Notes: generated by a model from the letters alone, not told the origin. A DNA stretch of 64,000 bases from Candidatus Nitrosocosmicus oleophilus (GCF_000802205.1 NZ_CP012850.1:2108001-2172000), one strand, 5' to 3'. Counted from the first letter of the stretch, positions 1 through 8,999 are shown. Translations and numbers: made by a program.

Positions 1-12
1 ATAAACCTTTTA

Positions 13-417
13 TTGATATTTGTGTCAGCTGAGTTTCAAAGCGTTTCGACTATACCAATAAAAATAGGCTTAAATCAGGCACTTGAAGTAGAAGGAGAAT
101 TAAAGAGACATCTCTCACCATTAACAGTAAAGAAATTACTTGAGGTATTCCCCATTTATGGCAGAATTAATAGTTACGAAGGTAGATTTATCTATATTCA
201 GGTGGGTCTTCAGATCGGATCCGAAAAACCTGTTCACACATTCAAAAAAGGAGATTTAGCGTTTTCTCCATTGGGAAATTTCATTTGCATTTTCTTAGAT
301 GATGCTTTATTAAGTCAAAAAATGAACTTGTTGGGGAGAATTACCTCAGGTAACATCGATATATTACAATCTTTTAGAGTCGGAGATCATTTGAGCATCG
401 AAAAGTCACTGAACTAG
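13..417 (+). CDS. Cyclophilin-like fold protein (TM1367/DUF369-type)
   Basis: A small single-domain protein of up to 134 residues. The pattern of beta strands, with KKGDLAFSPLGNFICIF in the middle and a short C-terminal GDHLSIEK segment, resembles the archaeal/bacterial cyclophilin-like beta-barrel family, whose biochemical role is unsettled. The TTG at 13 is the first start inside the window. A GTG at 22 (giving VSAEFQS) is equally possible, and the true start could lie upstream because the window begins only 12 bases earlier. It converges on the S25e gene, whose stop lies 7 bases away on the other strand. The family assignment rests on recalled sequence character only. Confidence 0.6.
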   Translation: MIFVSAEFQSVSTIPIKIGLNQALEVEGELKRHLSPLTVKKLLEVFPIYGRINSYEGRFIYIQVGLQIGSEKPVHTFKKGDLAFSPLGNFICIFLDDALLSQKMNLLGRITSGNIDILQSFRVGDHLSIEKSLN

Positions 418-424
418 GATTAAA

Positions 425-742
425 CTACTTTAACTTTTGGTATATTCTATGTCCACTATATCCGCCTATCGATTTTATGATGCTTTTGTTCTCTAGATTT
501 TTCAAGAAATTATTAGCAACCGAAATTTTCACACCTAGAGCCCTTGCATACGAATGAACAGTGATAGCCTTCATCGAGTCTAGTGTCTTTAATCCCTGCC
601 CTTCTTCAATCAACACTGATAGCTTTTGCTTTTGCTGAGTTTTAGAAGCTGGCGTCTTTTTTACCTCCTCTTTTTTACCTCCCTTATTATCTTGAGATTT
701 GGAAGCATTGGACTGACTTGGTTTTTTCTTATTACCGCCCAT
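425..742 (-). CDS. rps25e: 30S ribosomal protein S25e
   Basis: This is a small-subunit ribosomal protein found only in archaea and eukaryotes. The first 40 residues are a Lys/Ser/Gln-rich, probably disordered tail (GGNKKKPSQ...). Residues 45-105 form the winged-helix S25e core, with the typical VHSYARALGVKISVANNFL helix-turn-helix and the final SIGGYSGHRIYQ segment. The length (105 aa) is normal for the family. It is the third gene in a minus-strand run gar1-tfb-rps25e and starts 32 bases after the tfb stop. Confidence 0.93.
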   Translation of the reverse strand: MGGNKKKPSQSNASKSQDNKGGKKEEVKKTPASKTQQKQKLSVLIEEGQGLKTLDSMKAITVHSYARALGVKISVANNFLKNLENKSIIKSIGGYSGHRIYQKLK

Positions 743-774
743 TATTAAACAAAATTTCTTTATTCGCAGATTAT

Positions 775-1845
775 TTATATCTTTAAAATTGGTTTTACTT
801 TGAGTGTTATTCTAAAACAAGTAAGAATATCTTTGCATCTATTGCGTATGGTTACTTCTGTTACCCCTGCTAACCGAGATATATCCATCTGTAAAATATT
901 AATTCCAAGAAGGACCGATGCAAGATATAGATATGCCGCTGCTATACCGTTAGGAGATTTGCCATCTGACAGAAGATGATTTTCCGTTTTTTTGGCTATT
1001 TCAATGGCCAGTCTTTCGATTTTAACATCGAATTTTGCAGTATTAGCCAATTTCGAAATATACTGATTAATATTGATTGACTGCATATTTATTATTGTAA
1101 AACTCTGCTTGTTTTTGTTTCCGGTCTTTGGATCGTGTCGCAGAAAATCGGTAATTTTGTTTTGGCCTTGAATTACCATACTGGTATCATCATTTTCACA
1201 AATCAATACCATAGAACGATAGTATTTTGAAGCCAATTTCAGATTTTCACTAGTGTCTTCGGTGTTACCATTATGATGTACTATTTCATTAAGAGACCTA
1301 AGGATTTTACAAATTTTGCAAGCATAGTATATAGCCGCTGCAGCCATGGATGCCGAAGATTTTCCCTTGGTATCGTTCCTATTCTCGTAATTTCTGTAAA
1401 TTAATGCTGCTGTTTCACATACAACTTTAGGAAATGACATGAGCGAACAAATTTCGTTAATTTTTGATAACACGTTTGAAAGTCTCCTATCTTTCGAATT
1501 TGAGATTCTTATGATATTGTTCCATTTCCTTAGATTGACAACTGACTTTCTGATATCATCATTGAAATGTCGACCAGAATAGTCTTTGCACTGATTATCA
1601 ATCTCGGTATGAAGACCATAATCATGATACGCAATACTGTTTACACCACTAGCCCTCAAGGTATTTGATTTTTGTCCGGGGTCGCTAACATAGGCATCCG
1701 GACCTTGATATACCAAATTTTCTTCAACCACATAACCACATATACTACATACAAATTCCCCTTTTACTGCATCCTGCACCAGGTTTGCATGACATTCAGG
1801 GCATTCATTCACAAGATCTACATCATTCGAAACCATTTGCTTCAC
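775..1845 (-). CDS. tfb: Transcription initiation factor IIB (TFB)
   Basis: Archaeal TFB bridges TBP-bound promoter DNA and RNA polymerase. The N-terminal zinc ribbon is visible (C15-x2-C18...C33-x2-C36). It is followed by a B-reader-like stretch and two cyclin folds, the last ending in an HTH segment (ISRLAGVTEVTIRNRC). At 356 aa it is longer than the roughly 300 aa of usual TFBs. The extra length is mostly a linker of about 50 residues between the cyclin folds (about 200-255), so it is probably one of several divergent TFB paralogues, as is common in these archaea. The GTG start directly abuts the gar1 stop; an ATG three codons in (1836) is the alternative. Confidence 0.93.
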   Translation of the reverse strand: MKQMVSNDVDLVNECPECHANLVQDAVKGEFVCSICGYVVEENLVYQGPDAYVSDPGQKSNTLRASGVNSIAYHDYGLHTEIDNQCKDYSGRHFNDDIRKSVVNLRKWNNIIRISNSKDRRLSNVLSKINEICSLMSFPKVVCETAALIYRNYENRNDTKGKSSASMAAAAIYYACKICKILRSLNEIVHHNGNTEDTSENLKLASKYYRSMVLICENDDTSMVIQGQNKITDFLRHDPKTGNKNKQSFTIINMQSININQYISKLANTAKFDVKIERLAIEIAKKTENHLLSDGKSPNGIAAAYLYLASVLLGINILQMDISRLAGVTEVTIRNRCKDILTCFRITLKVKPILKI

Positions 1846-2187
1846 CTATTTTTTATTGTTCTTAATTTTCTTTTTATTTTTGGATTTTGAAAAAAAGTCT
1901 TTTTTTCCCATAACGGTAAAATATACTTTCAAACCTGCCATCTTATTCTTGGCTTGAACAAAGGGGATTATAGATGCATAGGGAGAGTTCACTGAACCAA
2001 TTAATTCAGCGATCTTGCCTATCCTCTTCTCCTTATTGTCTAAAACCATCAACCCCGATTTCACCTGTGAACCGTTATTCTCGACTCTTACTATCAAGCG
2101 TCCGCTTTTCGAAAAATGAAGTATTTCTCCCAGCAATTCCATAGTCAAAATTCGATAATCACTATTACTTACATATTCTTCTGTCAA
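1846..2187 (-). CDS. gar1: H/ACA RNA-protein complex component Gar1
   Basis: Gar1 is a core protein of H/ACA guide RNPs that direct pseudouridylation of rRNA. The Gar1/Naf1 beta-barrel is recognisable: LGEILHFSKSGRLIVR at the start, then GLMVLDNKEKRIGKIAELIGSVNSPYASI and a Lys/Asn-rich basic tail from about residue 95. The 113 aa length fits archaeal Gar1. It is the first gene of a minus-strand unit with tfb, its TAG stop directly touching the tfb GTG. Gar1 next to TFB is a recurrent archaeal arrangement. Confidence 0.9.
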   Translation of the reverse strand: MTEEYVSNSDYRILTMELLGEILHFSKSGRLIVRVENNGSQVKSGLMVLDNKEKRIGKIAELIGSVNSPYASIIPFVQAKNKMAGLKVYFTVMGKKDFFSKSKNKKKIKNNKK

Positions 2188-2233
2188 TTAAAGCTATCAA
2201 ATCTATCAATTATTATTATTGAATCATACATGC

Positions 2234-2307
2234 AGGTCATGACGGGATTTGAACCCGCGACCTAAGGTTTACAAAACCTTCGCTCTGCCAGGCTGAGCTA
2301 CATGACC
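2234..2307 (-). tRNA. tRNA-Thr (anticodon TGT)
   Basis: On the minus strand the sequence folds into a full cloverleaf. The acceptor stem is GGTCATG/CATGACC with a T discriminator. The D arm pairs GCTC with GAGC. The anticodon stem AAGGT/ACCTT closes the loop TTTGTAA, so the anticodon is TGT (Thr, ACA codons). The T arm carries TTCAAAT. There is no intron, and CCA is not encoded (GCA follows the discriminator). It lies in the divergent gap between gar1 and purS. Confidence 0.95.
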
Positions 2308-2344
2308 ATGATTTTAATATCAATTAAATTCTGTAATTAAAAGC

Positions 2345-2358
2345 TTTTGTATATATAG
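2345..2358 (+). promoter_or_regulatory. TATA-box-like promoter of purS
   Basis: The stretch TTTTGTATATATAG ends about 24 bases before the ATG at 2382. That spacing is expected for an archaeal promoter whose transcript starts at or next to the start codon. It also supports ATG 2382 rather than GTG 2358 as the purS start, because the GTG overlaps the TATA box. Confidence 0.5.
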
Positions 2359-2381
2359 TGACCTCCTTTTTTGATAAATAT

Positions 2382-2669
2382 ATGACGGAACCCAAAAAAA
2401 AGAAAATATTTGACGTTATCGTGAGTATCGAAAACAAGCCATTCCTCAACGATCCTGAAGGTGAAACAGTGCTTAACGATCTTATTCTCAAAGAAAATTA
2501 TTCCGATGTAGTTTCGGTCAGATCAGGAAAATCTTTGTTAGTCAAAATATTATCCTTGGACGAGAGAGAAGCATTGTTCAAAGTAAAGAAAATGTGTGAT
2601 GATCTACGAATATACAATCCAATAGTAAGTAACTGTGAACTTTCTATCAAAAAAATACAAAACAATTGA
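2382..2669 (+). CDS. purS: Phosphoribosylformylglycinamidine synthase subunit PurS
   Basis: PurS is the small subunit that joins PurL and PurQ to form the FGAM synthase of purine synthesis. The short alpha/beta domain is typical: FDVIVSIENKPFLNDPEGETV, then VVSVRSGKSLLVKI and a C-terminal helix and strand. Using ATG 2382 gives 95 aa, still about ten residues longer than most PurS because of a basic MTEPKKKK N-terminus. A GTG at 2358 is possible but overlaps the TATA box. purL and purQ are not in this window; purN lies 5 kb downstream. Confidence 0.88.
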   Translation: MTEPKKKKIFDVIVSIENKPFLNDPEGETVLNDLILKENYSDVVSVRSGKSLLVKILSLDEREALFKVKKMCDDLRIYNPIVSNCELSIKKIQNN

Positions 2670-2739
2670 TTATTCTTATATCAATTAGTTAATACAAAAA
2701 AACTTAAAGGTTAGAAAGAGCTTTTTTATTACAAGCCAG

Positions 2740-3051
2740 TTGAAGGATTATGAAAATGTTATCATATGGGTGGATTACTATAATAAGAGCTTGTCCAGGG
2801 GAAAGGGTAGACGTATATCAAAATCTATGGCAGTATATGATCCGATGATAACGGAGTTGATTGGTGCCGCAGAATCTTTAGGGTATCAAGTTGAAAAAGA
2901 TCAGATAAATGATGGTGCGAGATTTCCTAAACGACCACATATCAAATCAGGATATATCATGATATCTAAGAATGAATCACTAAAGAATAAAATATTGAAA
3001 GACATCGCCGAAAAAATGGTGATAAATAGGACAAAATCAAAAGGCAAGTAG
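2740..3051 (+). CDS. srp19: Signal recognition particle subunit SRP19
   Basis: SRP19 binds helices 6 and 8 of 7S RNA and prepares the particle for SRP54. The 103-aa protein shows the family landmarks: WVDYYNKSLSRGKGRRISKS (RNA-contact segment), LGYQVEKDQ, and ARFPKRPHIKSGYIMI, with a Lys-rich C-terminus. The start is a TTG. The SRP54 gene is about 12 kb away in the same window on the other strand. Confidence 0.92.
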   Translation: MKDYENVIIWVDYYNKSLSRGKGRRISKSMAVYDPMITELIGAAESLGYQVEKDQINDGARFPKRPHIKSGYIMISKNESLKNKILKDIAEKMVINRTKSKGK

Positions 3052-3161
3052 TCTGTACCTGGTAACAATAATTTATTAAAAACATAAATAATCAATAGTA
3101 GATAGAAAATATGTCTGAATTTTTGCGACATGTTAAATAATTTAAGGAAATACATAATAAA

Positions 3162-5291
3162 TTGACCCGTGATAATACTGAAAAAATCACTTTTCGTGAA
3201 AGATCAATACCTTTGAGAGAACCCAATGTGGTAATAAAAGGCGATAAAGGTAATTCACTATTATCATCTCCAGTAAATTTTGAAGAAAAATTGGAATATC
3301 AAGTAATGCAATCCATTCCAAAAGAGGCTCAGGTAACGGTTGTTAGGTGTGAATCGGCTAATATTGCAATTTATACTAAGAATCCATCATTCGCACTGAC
3401 AGAGTTAACTCTTCATCTTTCGGCCCTTTCAAAATCAATGAAGAAAAGATTCATAATTAGAACAGACCCATCCATAAGGCTTTCTGAAGATGATGCTCGT
3501 AATGCCATCAGCAAAATATTGCCAAAAGAAATCCTGATAACCGTACTATTTTGTGATGAAGCTACAGGAGAGGTTGTTTTAGAGGTAAACAATCCCGAGG
3601 GGATTACTGCTGAAATATTTTTGCAAATTGCAAAGGAAACAGGTTGGATTGCACACACAAGACGATCCCCTCATATCCCATCAAATAGCATAAAAAATAT
3701 ACATTCTATATTAAAAAATTCCTCCAAAGAACGCATTGCCTTTTATCAAAGTTTAGGAAAAAGAATTTTTAGACCTCCTTTGTTGTCTAATTCATTACTT
3801 TATAATGATGATACCAATTGTGAAGCTAACCTAACCCCTACCAATAAAGTCAGCAATTCTAGATATTTATCAAGGAAATCTGTTGATGATGGAGCAATAT
3901 ATCAATACAGCAATTTGAAAGAGGTCACTATTTACTGCTTAGGTGGTGTTAAACAAGTAGGTCGATCCTGTTTTATTGTTGTGACTCCAGAGAGTAAAAT
4001 AATGCTTGATTGTGGTATTAATCCTGGTGAAAATATGAACTATAATGCTTACCCTAGACTGGATTGGTTTAATTTCAATTTAGAGGAATTAGATGCAGTT
4101 GTGATTAGTCATGCCCATATAGATCATCAAGGGTTCTTACCGGCAATATTCAAGTATGGATACAAGGGGCCGATTTATTGTACAGAACCCACTTTGCCTT
4201 TGATGACTCTATTGCAAATGGATTCGGTAAAGATTGCGCAAAGCAATGGGTCGTACTTGCCATATGAGATCAGAGATGTCAATGAGGTCATCAAACATTG
4301 TATACCACTTCCTTACGGAAAACCAACTGATATATCCCCAGATGTTACAATAACTCTAAATAACGCAGGGCACATCATGGGTAGCGCAACAGTCCATATT
4401 AATATTTCAGGAGCTCACAATATCTTATATACTGGTGATTATAAATACGCGAAAACCCAATTACTAGATGGAGCTTTGGCAAATTATCCACGGGTTGAGA
4501 CTATTATTACTGAGAGTACCTATGGTGCGAGTTCAGATATTATGCCCGATCAATCTGTTGTTTATAACACATTTACGAACAGCATCAATCATACATTAAT
4601 GAGTGGTGGCAAGGTGCTGATACCTGTTCCTGCTGTAGGTAGGGCACAGGAAATAATGTTAGTCCTAGATAAAGAGATGAGAGAAGGTCGATTGGTGGAA
4701 TCTCCAATATTCATTGAAGGAATGATATCTGAGGCAAGTGCCATTCATATGTCTTACGCGCACTACCTTGGATATGAAGTGAGAAAATCTGTATCTGAAG
4801 GTACTAATCCATTTTTGTCCTCTTACTTCACCGTAATAAACGGAATTGGTAAAAGAGAAGAAGTCTTTAACGATGATTCTCCTTCCATAATTATGGCAAC
4901 TTCTGGAATGTTAGAAGGAGGGCCGTCGGTTGAATATTTCAAACAAATTTCTCCTAATCCTAAAAACAAAATAATATTCGTTTCTTACCAGATTAACGGC
5001 ACGCTGGGTCGTAGGGTGCTAGATGGGACTATATCAGAAGCTAGTATGATAGATAAGAATGGAAAGGTTAAAGTCATTCCGGTAAGATGTTCAAAACAAA
5101 AAATTGACGGTTTTAGCGGTCACAGTGATTTTAATCAAATACTAAATTTTGTTTCAAAAGTGAGACCCAAGAGGGTCTTGGTTAATCATGGGGAAAAATC
5201 TAAATCAGAGAATATCGCAAGTGTAATTTACTCCAGAATGAAAATAAGATCTAGCGTCCCTGACAACAGAGAAATCATAAAGTTAAGGTAA
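3162..5291 (+). CDS. aCPSF1-type KH/beta-CASP ribonuclease
   Basis: This is the archaeal homologue of the eukaryotic cleavage and polyadenylation nuclease CPSF73. In archaea aCPSF1 is the general 3'-end-forming transcription termination nuclease. An N-terminal KH-like region (about 45-190) precedes the metallo-beta-lactamase domain with the zinc motif HAHIDHQG at about 316-323. The beta-CASP insert and the C-terminal GFSGHSDFNQIL and VNHGEKSKSE motifs follow. At 709 aa it is longer than the usual 630-650: about 30 residues are added at the N-terminus and a linker of about 60 residues (about 190-250) joins the KH and nuclease parts. The start is TTG. A KH domain plus intact metal ligands make it very probably active. 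Confidence 0.93.
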   Translation: MTRDNTEKITFRERSIPLREPNVVIKGDKGNSLLSSPVNFEEKLEYQVMQSIPKEAQVTVVRCESANIAIYTKNPSFALTELTLHLSALSKSMKKRFIIRTDPSIRLSEDDARNAISKILPKEILITVLFCDEATGEVVLEVNNPEGITAEIFLQIAKETGWIAHTRRSPHIPSNSIKNIHSILKNSSKERIAFYQSLGKRIFRPPLLSNSLLYNDDTNCEANLTPTNKVSNSRYLSRKSVDDGAIYQYSNLKEVTIYCLGGVKQVGRSCFIVVTPESKIMLDCGINPGENMNYNAYPRLDWFNFNLEELDAVVISHAHIDHQGFLPAIFKYGYKGPIYCTEPTLPLMTLLQMDSVKIAQSNGSYLPYEIRDVNEVIKHCIPLPYGKPTDISPDVTITLNNAGHIMGSATVHINISGAHNILYTGDYKYAKTQLLDGALANYPRVETIITESTYGASSDIMPDQSVVYNTFTNSINHTLMSGGKVLIPVPAVGRAQEIMLVLDKEMREGRLVESPIFIEGMISEASAIHMSYAHYLGYEVRKSVSEGTNPFLSSYFTVINGIGKREEVFNDDSPSIIMATSGMLEGGPSVEYFKQISPNPKNKIIFVSYQINGTLGRRVLDGTISEASMIDKNGKVKVIPVRCSKQKIDGFSGHSDFNQILNFVSKVRPKRVLVNHGEKSKSENIASVIYSRMKIRSSVPDNREIIKLR

Positions 5292-5379
5292 ATTTCGATA
5301 GGTTTTTTCGTATGTATGATGTTCTTAATGTTGAACTGATTTGGCCATAAGATATAGATGTATTAATTGTAATATTGTG

Positions 5380-5478
5380 TTGAGCGGAGAGGGTGCCTCG
5401 CGACATTATTTAGCAAATCCTAATCATAAATTAGAGAAGTTACCACCACCACCTAAGCCTGGCAAGCCGACTACTTAA
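5380..5478 (+). CDS. Possible 32-codon proline-rich small ORF
   Basis: I do not recognise this one. From TTG 5380 an open frame encodes LSGEGASRHYLANPNHK, then LEKLPPPPKPGKPTT, ending in TAA. Its base composition is clearly richer in G+C than the AT-rich gap around it, and codon choice looks coding (GCC, GGC, CCG, AAG), which is why I list it. The string TGTAATATTGTG lies just upstream but is not a clear TATA box. It sits between aCPSF1 and the convergent UPF0147 gene. It could instead be the folded end of a non-coding RNA. Confidence 0.35.
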   Translation: MSGEGASRHYLANPNHKLEKLPPPPKPGKPTT

Positions 5479-5494
5479 AAATCTGTAAGAGTAA

Positions 5495-5785
5495 TTACTC
5501 TCTTATACTTTCTAACGCTGATACAACTTGCCATAAGCTAGTCCTGATATGTGATTGCATTTGAGGATTTTGGGTGACACCGTCTAACATACTAATAGCA
5601 TTAGCAGCTCGCACTGATATACTTCCTCCTTTCTCATCCTTAAGAATGGCTAAGACCTCCCTTATCATATTTCTAATATTTCTTTGAATGTTGACGTTTT
5701 TTATTAGAGAATCTAACGTAGATATTGCATTATTTAATCTCTCAATATTTTCTTTTTGTTTTAATTCTTTCTTTGTAACTGTCAA
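5495..5785 (-). CDS. UPF0147 family protein
   Basis: An all-helical protein of 96 residues matching the archaeal UPF0147 family. The repeated pattern of the two halves is seen in LNNAISTLDSLIKNVNIQRNIR and ANAISMLDGVTQNPQMQSHIR. The family is widespread in archaea and its function is unknown. It is a single gene converging with the aCPSF1 side. No membrane segment or metal motif is present. Confidence 0.85.
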   Translation of the reverse strand: MTVTKKELKQKENIERLNNAISTLDSLIKNVNIQRNIRNMIREVLAILKDEKGGSISVRAANAISMLDGVTQNPQMQSHIRTSLWQVVSALESIRE

Positions 5786-5917
5786 TTTGAATCACACAAG
5801 TTAAATTTTACCTATTTCATATTAATAGCTTTATTTATTTGATCTCTTGATCCCAAGATGTGAAAAATTTTAATATGAATCTCATCAATAGTTTATGTTT
5901 GAAAATGGGACTAATCG

Positions 5918-6142
5918 ATGAATAGGTCAGTTATGATTATATCATTTTGGATAATAGGGTTTATTGGAGGAATTTTCATTTATTCAATTTTACCATCAAT
6001 ATTAAATTTTTTTAATTCTTTCATACCAAATTTGTTCTCACGGTATTTCTTTGAAGCCCTGATCGCAGGAATAATAGGATCAGGGTTAAGCACTATCGCT
6101 GTACTCTATTGGGCTAACAAATCCTCTAAAGAAGAATTTTGA
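5918..6142 (+). CDS. Small membrane protein, two TM segments
   Basis: A hypothetical protein of 74 aa. Hydrophobic spans lie at about 6-30 (IISFWIIGFIGGIFIYSIL) and 43-66 (FFEALIAGIIGSGLSTIAVLYW), joined by a short loop, with a charged KSSKEEF tail. The second span carries small-residue GxxxG-like packing. It lies 48 bases upstream of the TauE/SafE-type permease on the same strand and could be co-transcribed with it. No family is recognised. Confidence 0.6.
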   Translation: MNRSVMIISFWIIGFIGGIFIYSILPSILNFFNSFIPNLFSRYFFEALIAGIIGSGLSTIAVLYWANKSSKEEF

Positions 6143-6190
6143 AAAAATGATCCTCATTATATAGCCGAAAATAAGTTATATCATTTATAT

Positions 6191-6973
6191 ATGCTCATCG
6201 ATGTTCTAGTAGCCTTTGCTGTTTCTCTAGTTGCAGGTCTGATTGGCTCGATGGTAGGTATAGGTGGCGGCATAATTAACGCCCCGTATCTTAGTTATCT
6301 TAATTATACCCCATCGCAAATATCTTCAACAAGTCTTATTGCAGTTTTTTTTACGAGTTTATCTTCTTCGTTTCAATATATTAGAAAAGGGTTGACCGAA
6401 AAAAAGATCGGAATGATTTTAGCCTTCTCATCAATCCCGGGAACATTCATCGGTGTTTACATTTCAAATTCCTTTACTTTGGATGAATTTCGATATTATT
6501 TCGCGCTCATTTTGATGGCTACATCTCTCTACTTATTATTTCGATCAAAAATACTGGGCCAAGATAAAAAAATGCCTGATCTCACACAAAAAGGAGCTAA
6601 TTGGAAATCCTCTCGAATATTGATCTTGATTATTTTCTCATTGATGGCCGGTACATTGTCTAGTAGTTTTGGGATAGGAGGTGGTATCATTTTTGTTCCG
6701 TGTTTGATTATTCTGTTGGGATTTAGTATGAAAAAGGCTTCTGCTACTTCACAATTCGCCCTCATATTTACATCACTTTCAGGCTTAACATTGTTTATCA
6801 TTGACGGTAAACCCAACTACTATATGGGATTCATCTTGTCCATAGGGTCAATCATTGGTGGTACTTTGGGTAGTATGCTAACTAGTAGGATGAAATCCAA
6901 TTTATTATTAAAAATATTTAGTATCTTGTTACTAATTGTGTCTTTTAAATTGATTTATGATGGTTCAGGATAA
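6191..6973 (+). CDS. TauE/SafE family membrane transporter
   Basis: A 260-aa permease with about eight hydrophobic spans arranged as two homologous halves. Each half opens with a glycine-rich signature: GSMVGIGGGIINAPYL near the N-terminus and SSSFGIGGGIIFVPCL after the middle. The family (COG0730) exports sulfite, sulfoacetate or other organosulfur anions; the substrate here cannot be read from sequence. The central loop (about 118-140) is Lys-rich and probably cytoplasmic. The AT-rich stretch upstream (ATAAGTTATATCATTTATAT) serves as its likely promoter. Confidence 0.88.
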   Translation: MLIDVLVAFAVSLVAGLIGSMVGIGGGIINAPYLSYLNYTPSQISSTSLIAVFFTSLSSSFQYIRKGLTEKKIGMILAFSSIPGTFIGVYISNSFTLDEFRYYFALILMATSLYLLFRSKILGQDKKMPDLTQKGANWKSSRILILIIFSLMAGTLSSSFGIGGGIIFVPCLIILLGFSMKKASATSQFALIFTSLSGLTLFIIDGKPNYYMGFILSIGSIIGGTLGSMLTSRMKSNLLLKIFSILLLIVSFKLIYDGSG

Positions 6974-7099
6974 TTTGACAGCTAGATATAACCCAAAGCC
7001 AAAAAACATCCAGAATAATATATAGTATAGAATTTATTGAAATGTTAAGATGGATCCCTGTCATAACCGTGAATAGGTCATACTGTTCTTCAACATAGA

Positions 7100-7115
7100 G
7101 TGAACATACGTTCAC
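7100..7115. repeat. Short inverted repeat upstream of purN
   Basis: GTGAAC-ATAC-GTTCAC has perfect 6-bp arms with a 4-bp spacer, 62 bases before the purN ATG. It lies in a 204-base gap that holds no other recognisable element. It could be a regulator binding site, but the arms are short enough to arise by chance. Confidence 0.25.
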
Positions 7116-7177
7116 CTAGAATTCTTGATGTCTTACCAAAGAATCAATTATTTAATAAACATTAATTTTAATACTAA

Positions 7178-7804
7178 ATGTTTGTTGAGTTGATAAATCT
7201 AGCTATAATGATATCTGGACGTGGTAGTAATATGAAAGCTATTCTTGAATCAATTAAGAGGGGAAATGTCGCAGGGATTGGCAATGTATTAGTTATTTCA
7301 AATAAACAAGACGCTTTGGGATTGGAAATTGCCGAAAATGAATATGGAGTTAAGACTACTACTTTATTATCAAATAAAAATGACAAACCATTTGAAAGCA
7401 GACTAATAAATGAATTAAAAAAGGATAATATTGGTCCTCATAACGGACTAATTTGTCTGGCTGGATTCATGAAAATTTTGAGCCCTTCCTTTGTGGAATT
7501 GTACAAACACAGGATAATGAATGTTCACCCGTCTTTGCTTCCATCATTTAAAGGCCTACATGCACAAAAACAAGCATTATTGGCTGGTGTGAAGGTTACT
7601 GGCTGCACTGTTCATTTTGTAGATAATGGTGTGGATACTGGACCGATAATATTACAACATCCTGTTCGAGTATACGATAACGATGATGAATTGTCTCTTT
7701 CAGAACGAATTCTTCTCAAAGAGCACGAAATCTATATCAAAGCCATAAAGCTGTTTACTCAAAAACAACTTTTAGTTGTTGAGAACCGTGTTATTCAAAT
7801 ATAA
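7178..7804 (+). CDS. purN: Phosphoribosylglycinamide formyltransferase (GART)
   Basis: PurN transfers a formyl group from 10-formyl-tetrahydrofolate to GAR in purine synthesis. Visible motifs are the phosphate-binding MISGRGSNMKAIL at about 11-23, the folate/catalytic region MNVHPSLLPSFKG (about 115-127, with the catalytic Asn-His), and the DNGVDTGPII loop containing the catalytic Asp. The length (208 aa) is normal. It is a single gene that converges on the TPR gene with only 7 bases between stops. Confidence 0.93.
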   Translation: MFVELINLAIMISGRGSNMKAILESIKRGNVAGIGNVLVISNKQDALGLEIAENEYGVKTTTLLSNKNDKPFESRLINELKKDNIGPHNGLICLAGFMKILSPSFVELYKHRIMNVHPSLLPSFKGLHAQKQALLAGVKVTGCTVHFVDNGVDTGPIILQHPVRVYDNDDELSLSERILLKEHEIYIKAIKLFTQKQLLVVENRVIQI

Positions 7805-7811
7805 AGGTAAT

Positions 7812-8921
7812 TTAGCCTCTTATTTTTTTATCCAAATCAAGCATGAATTTGGAAATCTCTTCTTTATTCAAGTTCAAGTATTCCTGACCCCTTTCTCGTA
7901 ATCTGCTATTAAAAAGTCGTAACTCCCTGTGATCTTCAAAAAAGTTATCTAGAATTAAGGTACCGTGTAGGATTGGGTTTAATAATTTGTCAATATCTTG
8001 TACAAGTGAGTTCAAGTCGCCTCTCTCTGCAGATTCTGAAGCTTCATACAGTATTGCACTAATATCTTTCAATTGTTGGGTAGAGAAGAAAACTTCTTTT
8101 TTGTCCTCATGGGGTTTAGATTGCGTATTTCGTTTTTCAACCCCAATTTTTGATATCAATTCCTTAGTAAGTTCATATTGTTCATCTTGTCCAGTAAATG
8201 TTTTTTTGACGTGCTTAATCAGTAGGCCCTTATTGGCTAATCTGGTTGTAGCATCCTTAATTTCTTCCCGATCCAATCCAGTAACCCATATTATCTTCCC
8301 CAAATGATCATTTCCCTGTCTAACGGATTCTAATATTACAACCTCGATAATCCTTTTATAATCTTCCTCCATTCTCGCATTAATAAAATCTCTGTCTTTT
8401 ACCGCTTTTTTTGCGTTCGCAATATCAAGTTCAATGGACTTTTTTAATGCTTCCATGCCTTTAGTTGCCTTTCCATCCAGCGTCATATAACAGGCATAGT
8501 TGTACCAAGCCATGGCGTCGTTAGGATTAAAGTCAATGGCCTTTTCACAGCATTCTATAGCCTTTTCATAATTTTTTGATTTGTAAAATACTAATCCCTT
8601 CATGTTCCAAACTTCAGGATTATTGATATCTATCTCTAAAACCCGATCAAAAATGGTGATAGCAAGATTATATTGATTCAAATGGAAATGTGAATAACCC
8701 TTTTTTATCAGGGAATCCACGAAAAAGGGATCTATCCTAAGGGAGAGATCAAAACATCTAATAGCGTCTTCAAATTTTTCCTCAGCCATCTTGTTTACTC
8801 CTTTGTTATATAGATTGACTTTTTTGATGTCATCTTGAGTTATTACATATCCGCTAGGAGTACGGGAAGAATTATCGTCTTTTTTTTCCGATAAAAGTTT
8901 CCTCCCAAAAATCTTTTCCAT
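7812..8921 (-). CDS. TPR-repeat protein
   Basis: A soluble protein of 369 aa with about four tetratricopeptide repeats between about residues 35 and 170 (KGVNKMAEEKFEDAIRCFDLSL, KKGYSHFHLNQYNLAITIFDRVL, MKGLVFYKSKNYEKAIECCEKAI). A winged-helix-like part follows at about 195-260 (LGKIIWVTGLDREEIKDATTRLANKGLLI), then a helical C-terminus. It is probably a protein-interaction scaffold. The combination of TPR and HTH suggests a regulatory role, but the target is unknown. Confidence 0.75.
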   Translation of the reverse strand: MEKIFGRKLLSEKKDDNSSRTPSGYVITQDDIKKVNLYNKGVNKMAEEKFEDAIRCFDLSLRIDPFFVDSLIKKGYSHFHLNQYNLAITIFDRVLEIDINNPEVWNMKGLVFYKSKNYEKAIECCEKAIDFNPNDAMAWYNYACYMTLDGKATKGMEALKKSIELDIANAKKAVKDRDFINARMEEDYKRIIEVVILESVRQGNDHLGKIIWVTGLDREEIKDATTRLANKGLLIKHVKKTFTGQDEQYELTKELISKIGVEKRNTQSKPHEDKKEVFFSTQQLKDISAILYEASESAERGDLNSLVQDIDKLLNPILHGTLILDNFFEDHRELRLFNSRLRERGQEYLNLNKEEISKFMLDLDKKIRG

Positions 8922-8999
8922 TATGATTAATAATACTTACCAAGAATAAATATATTTATTTTTCAAAAGAAGGTGCCAACATCCTTACGGATGTTCAAA

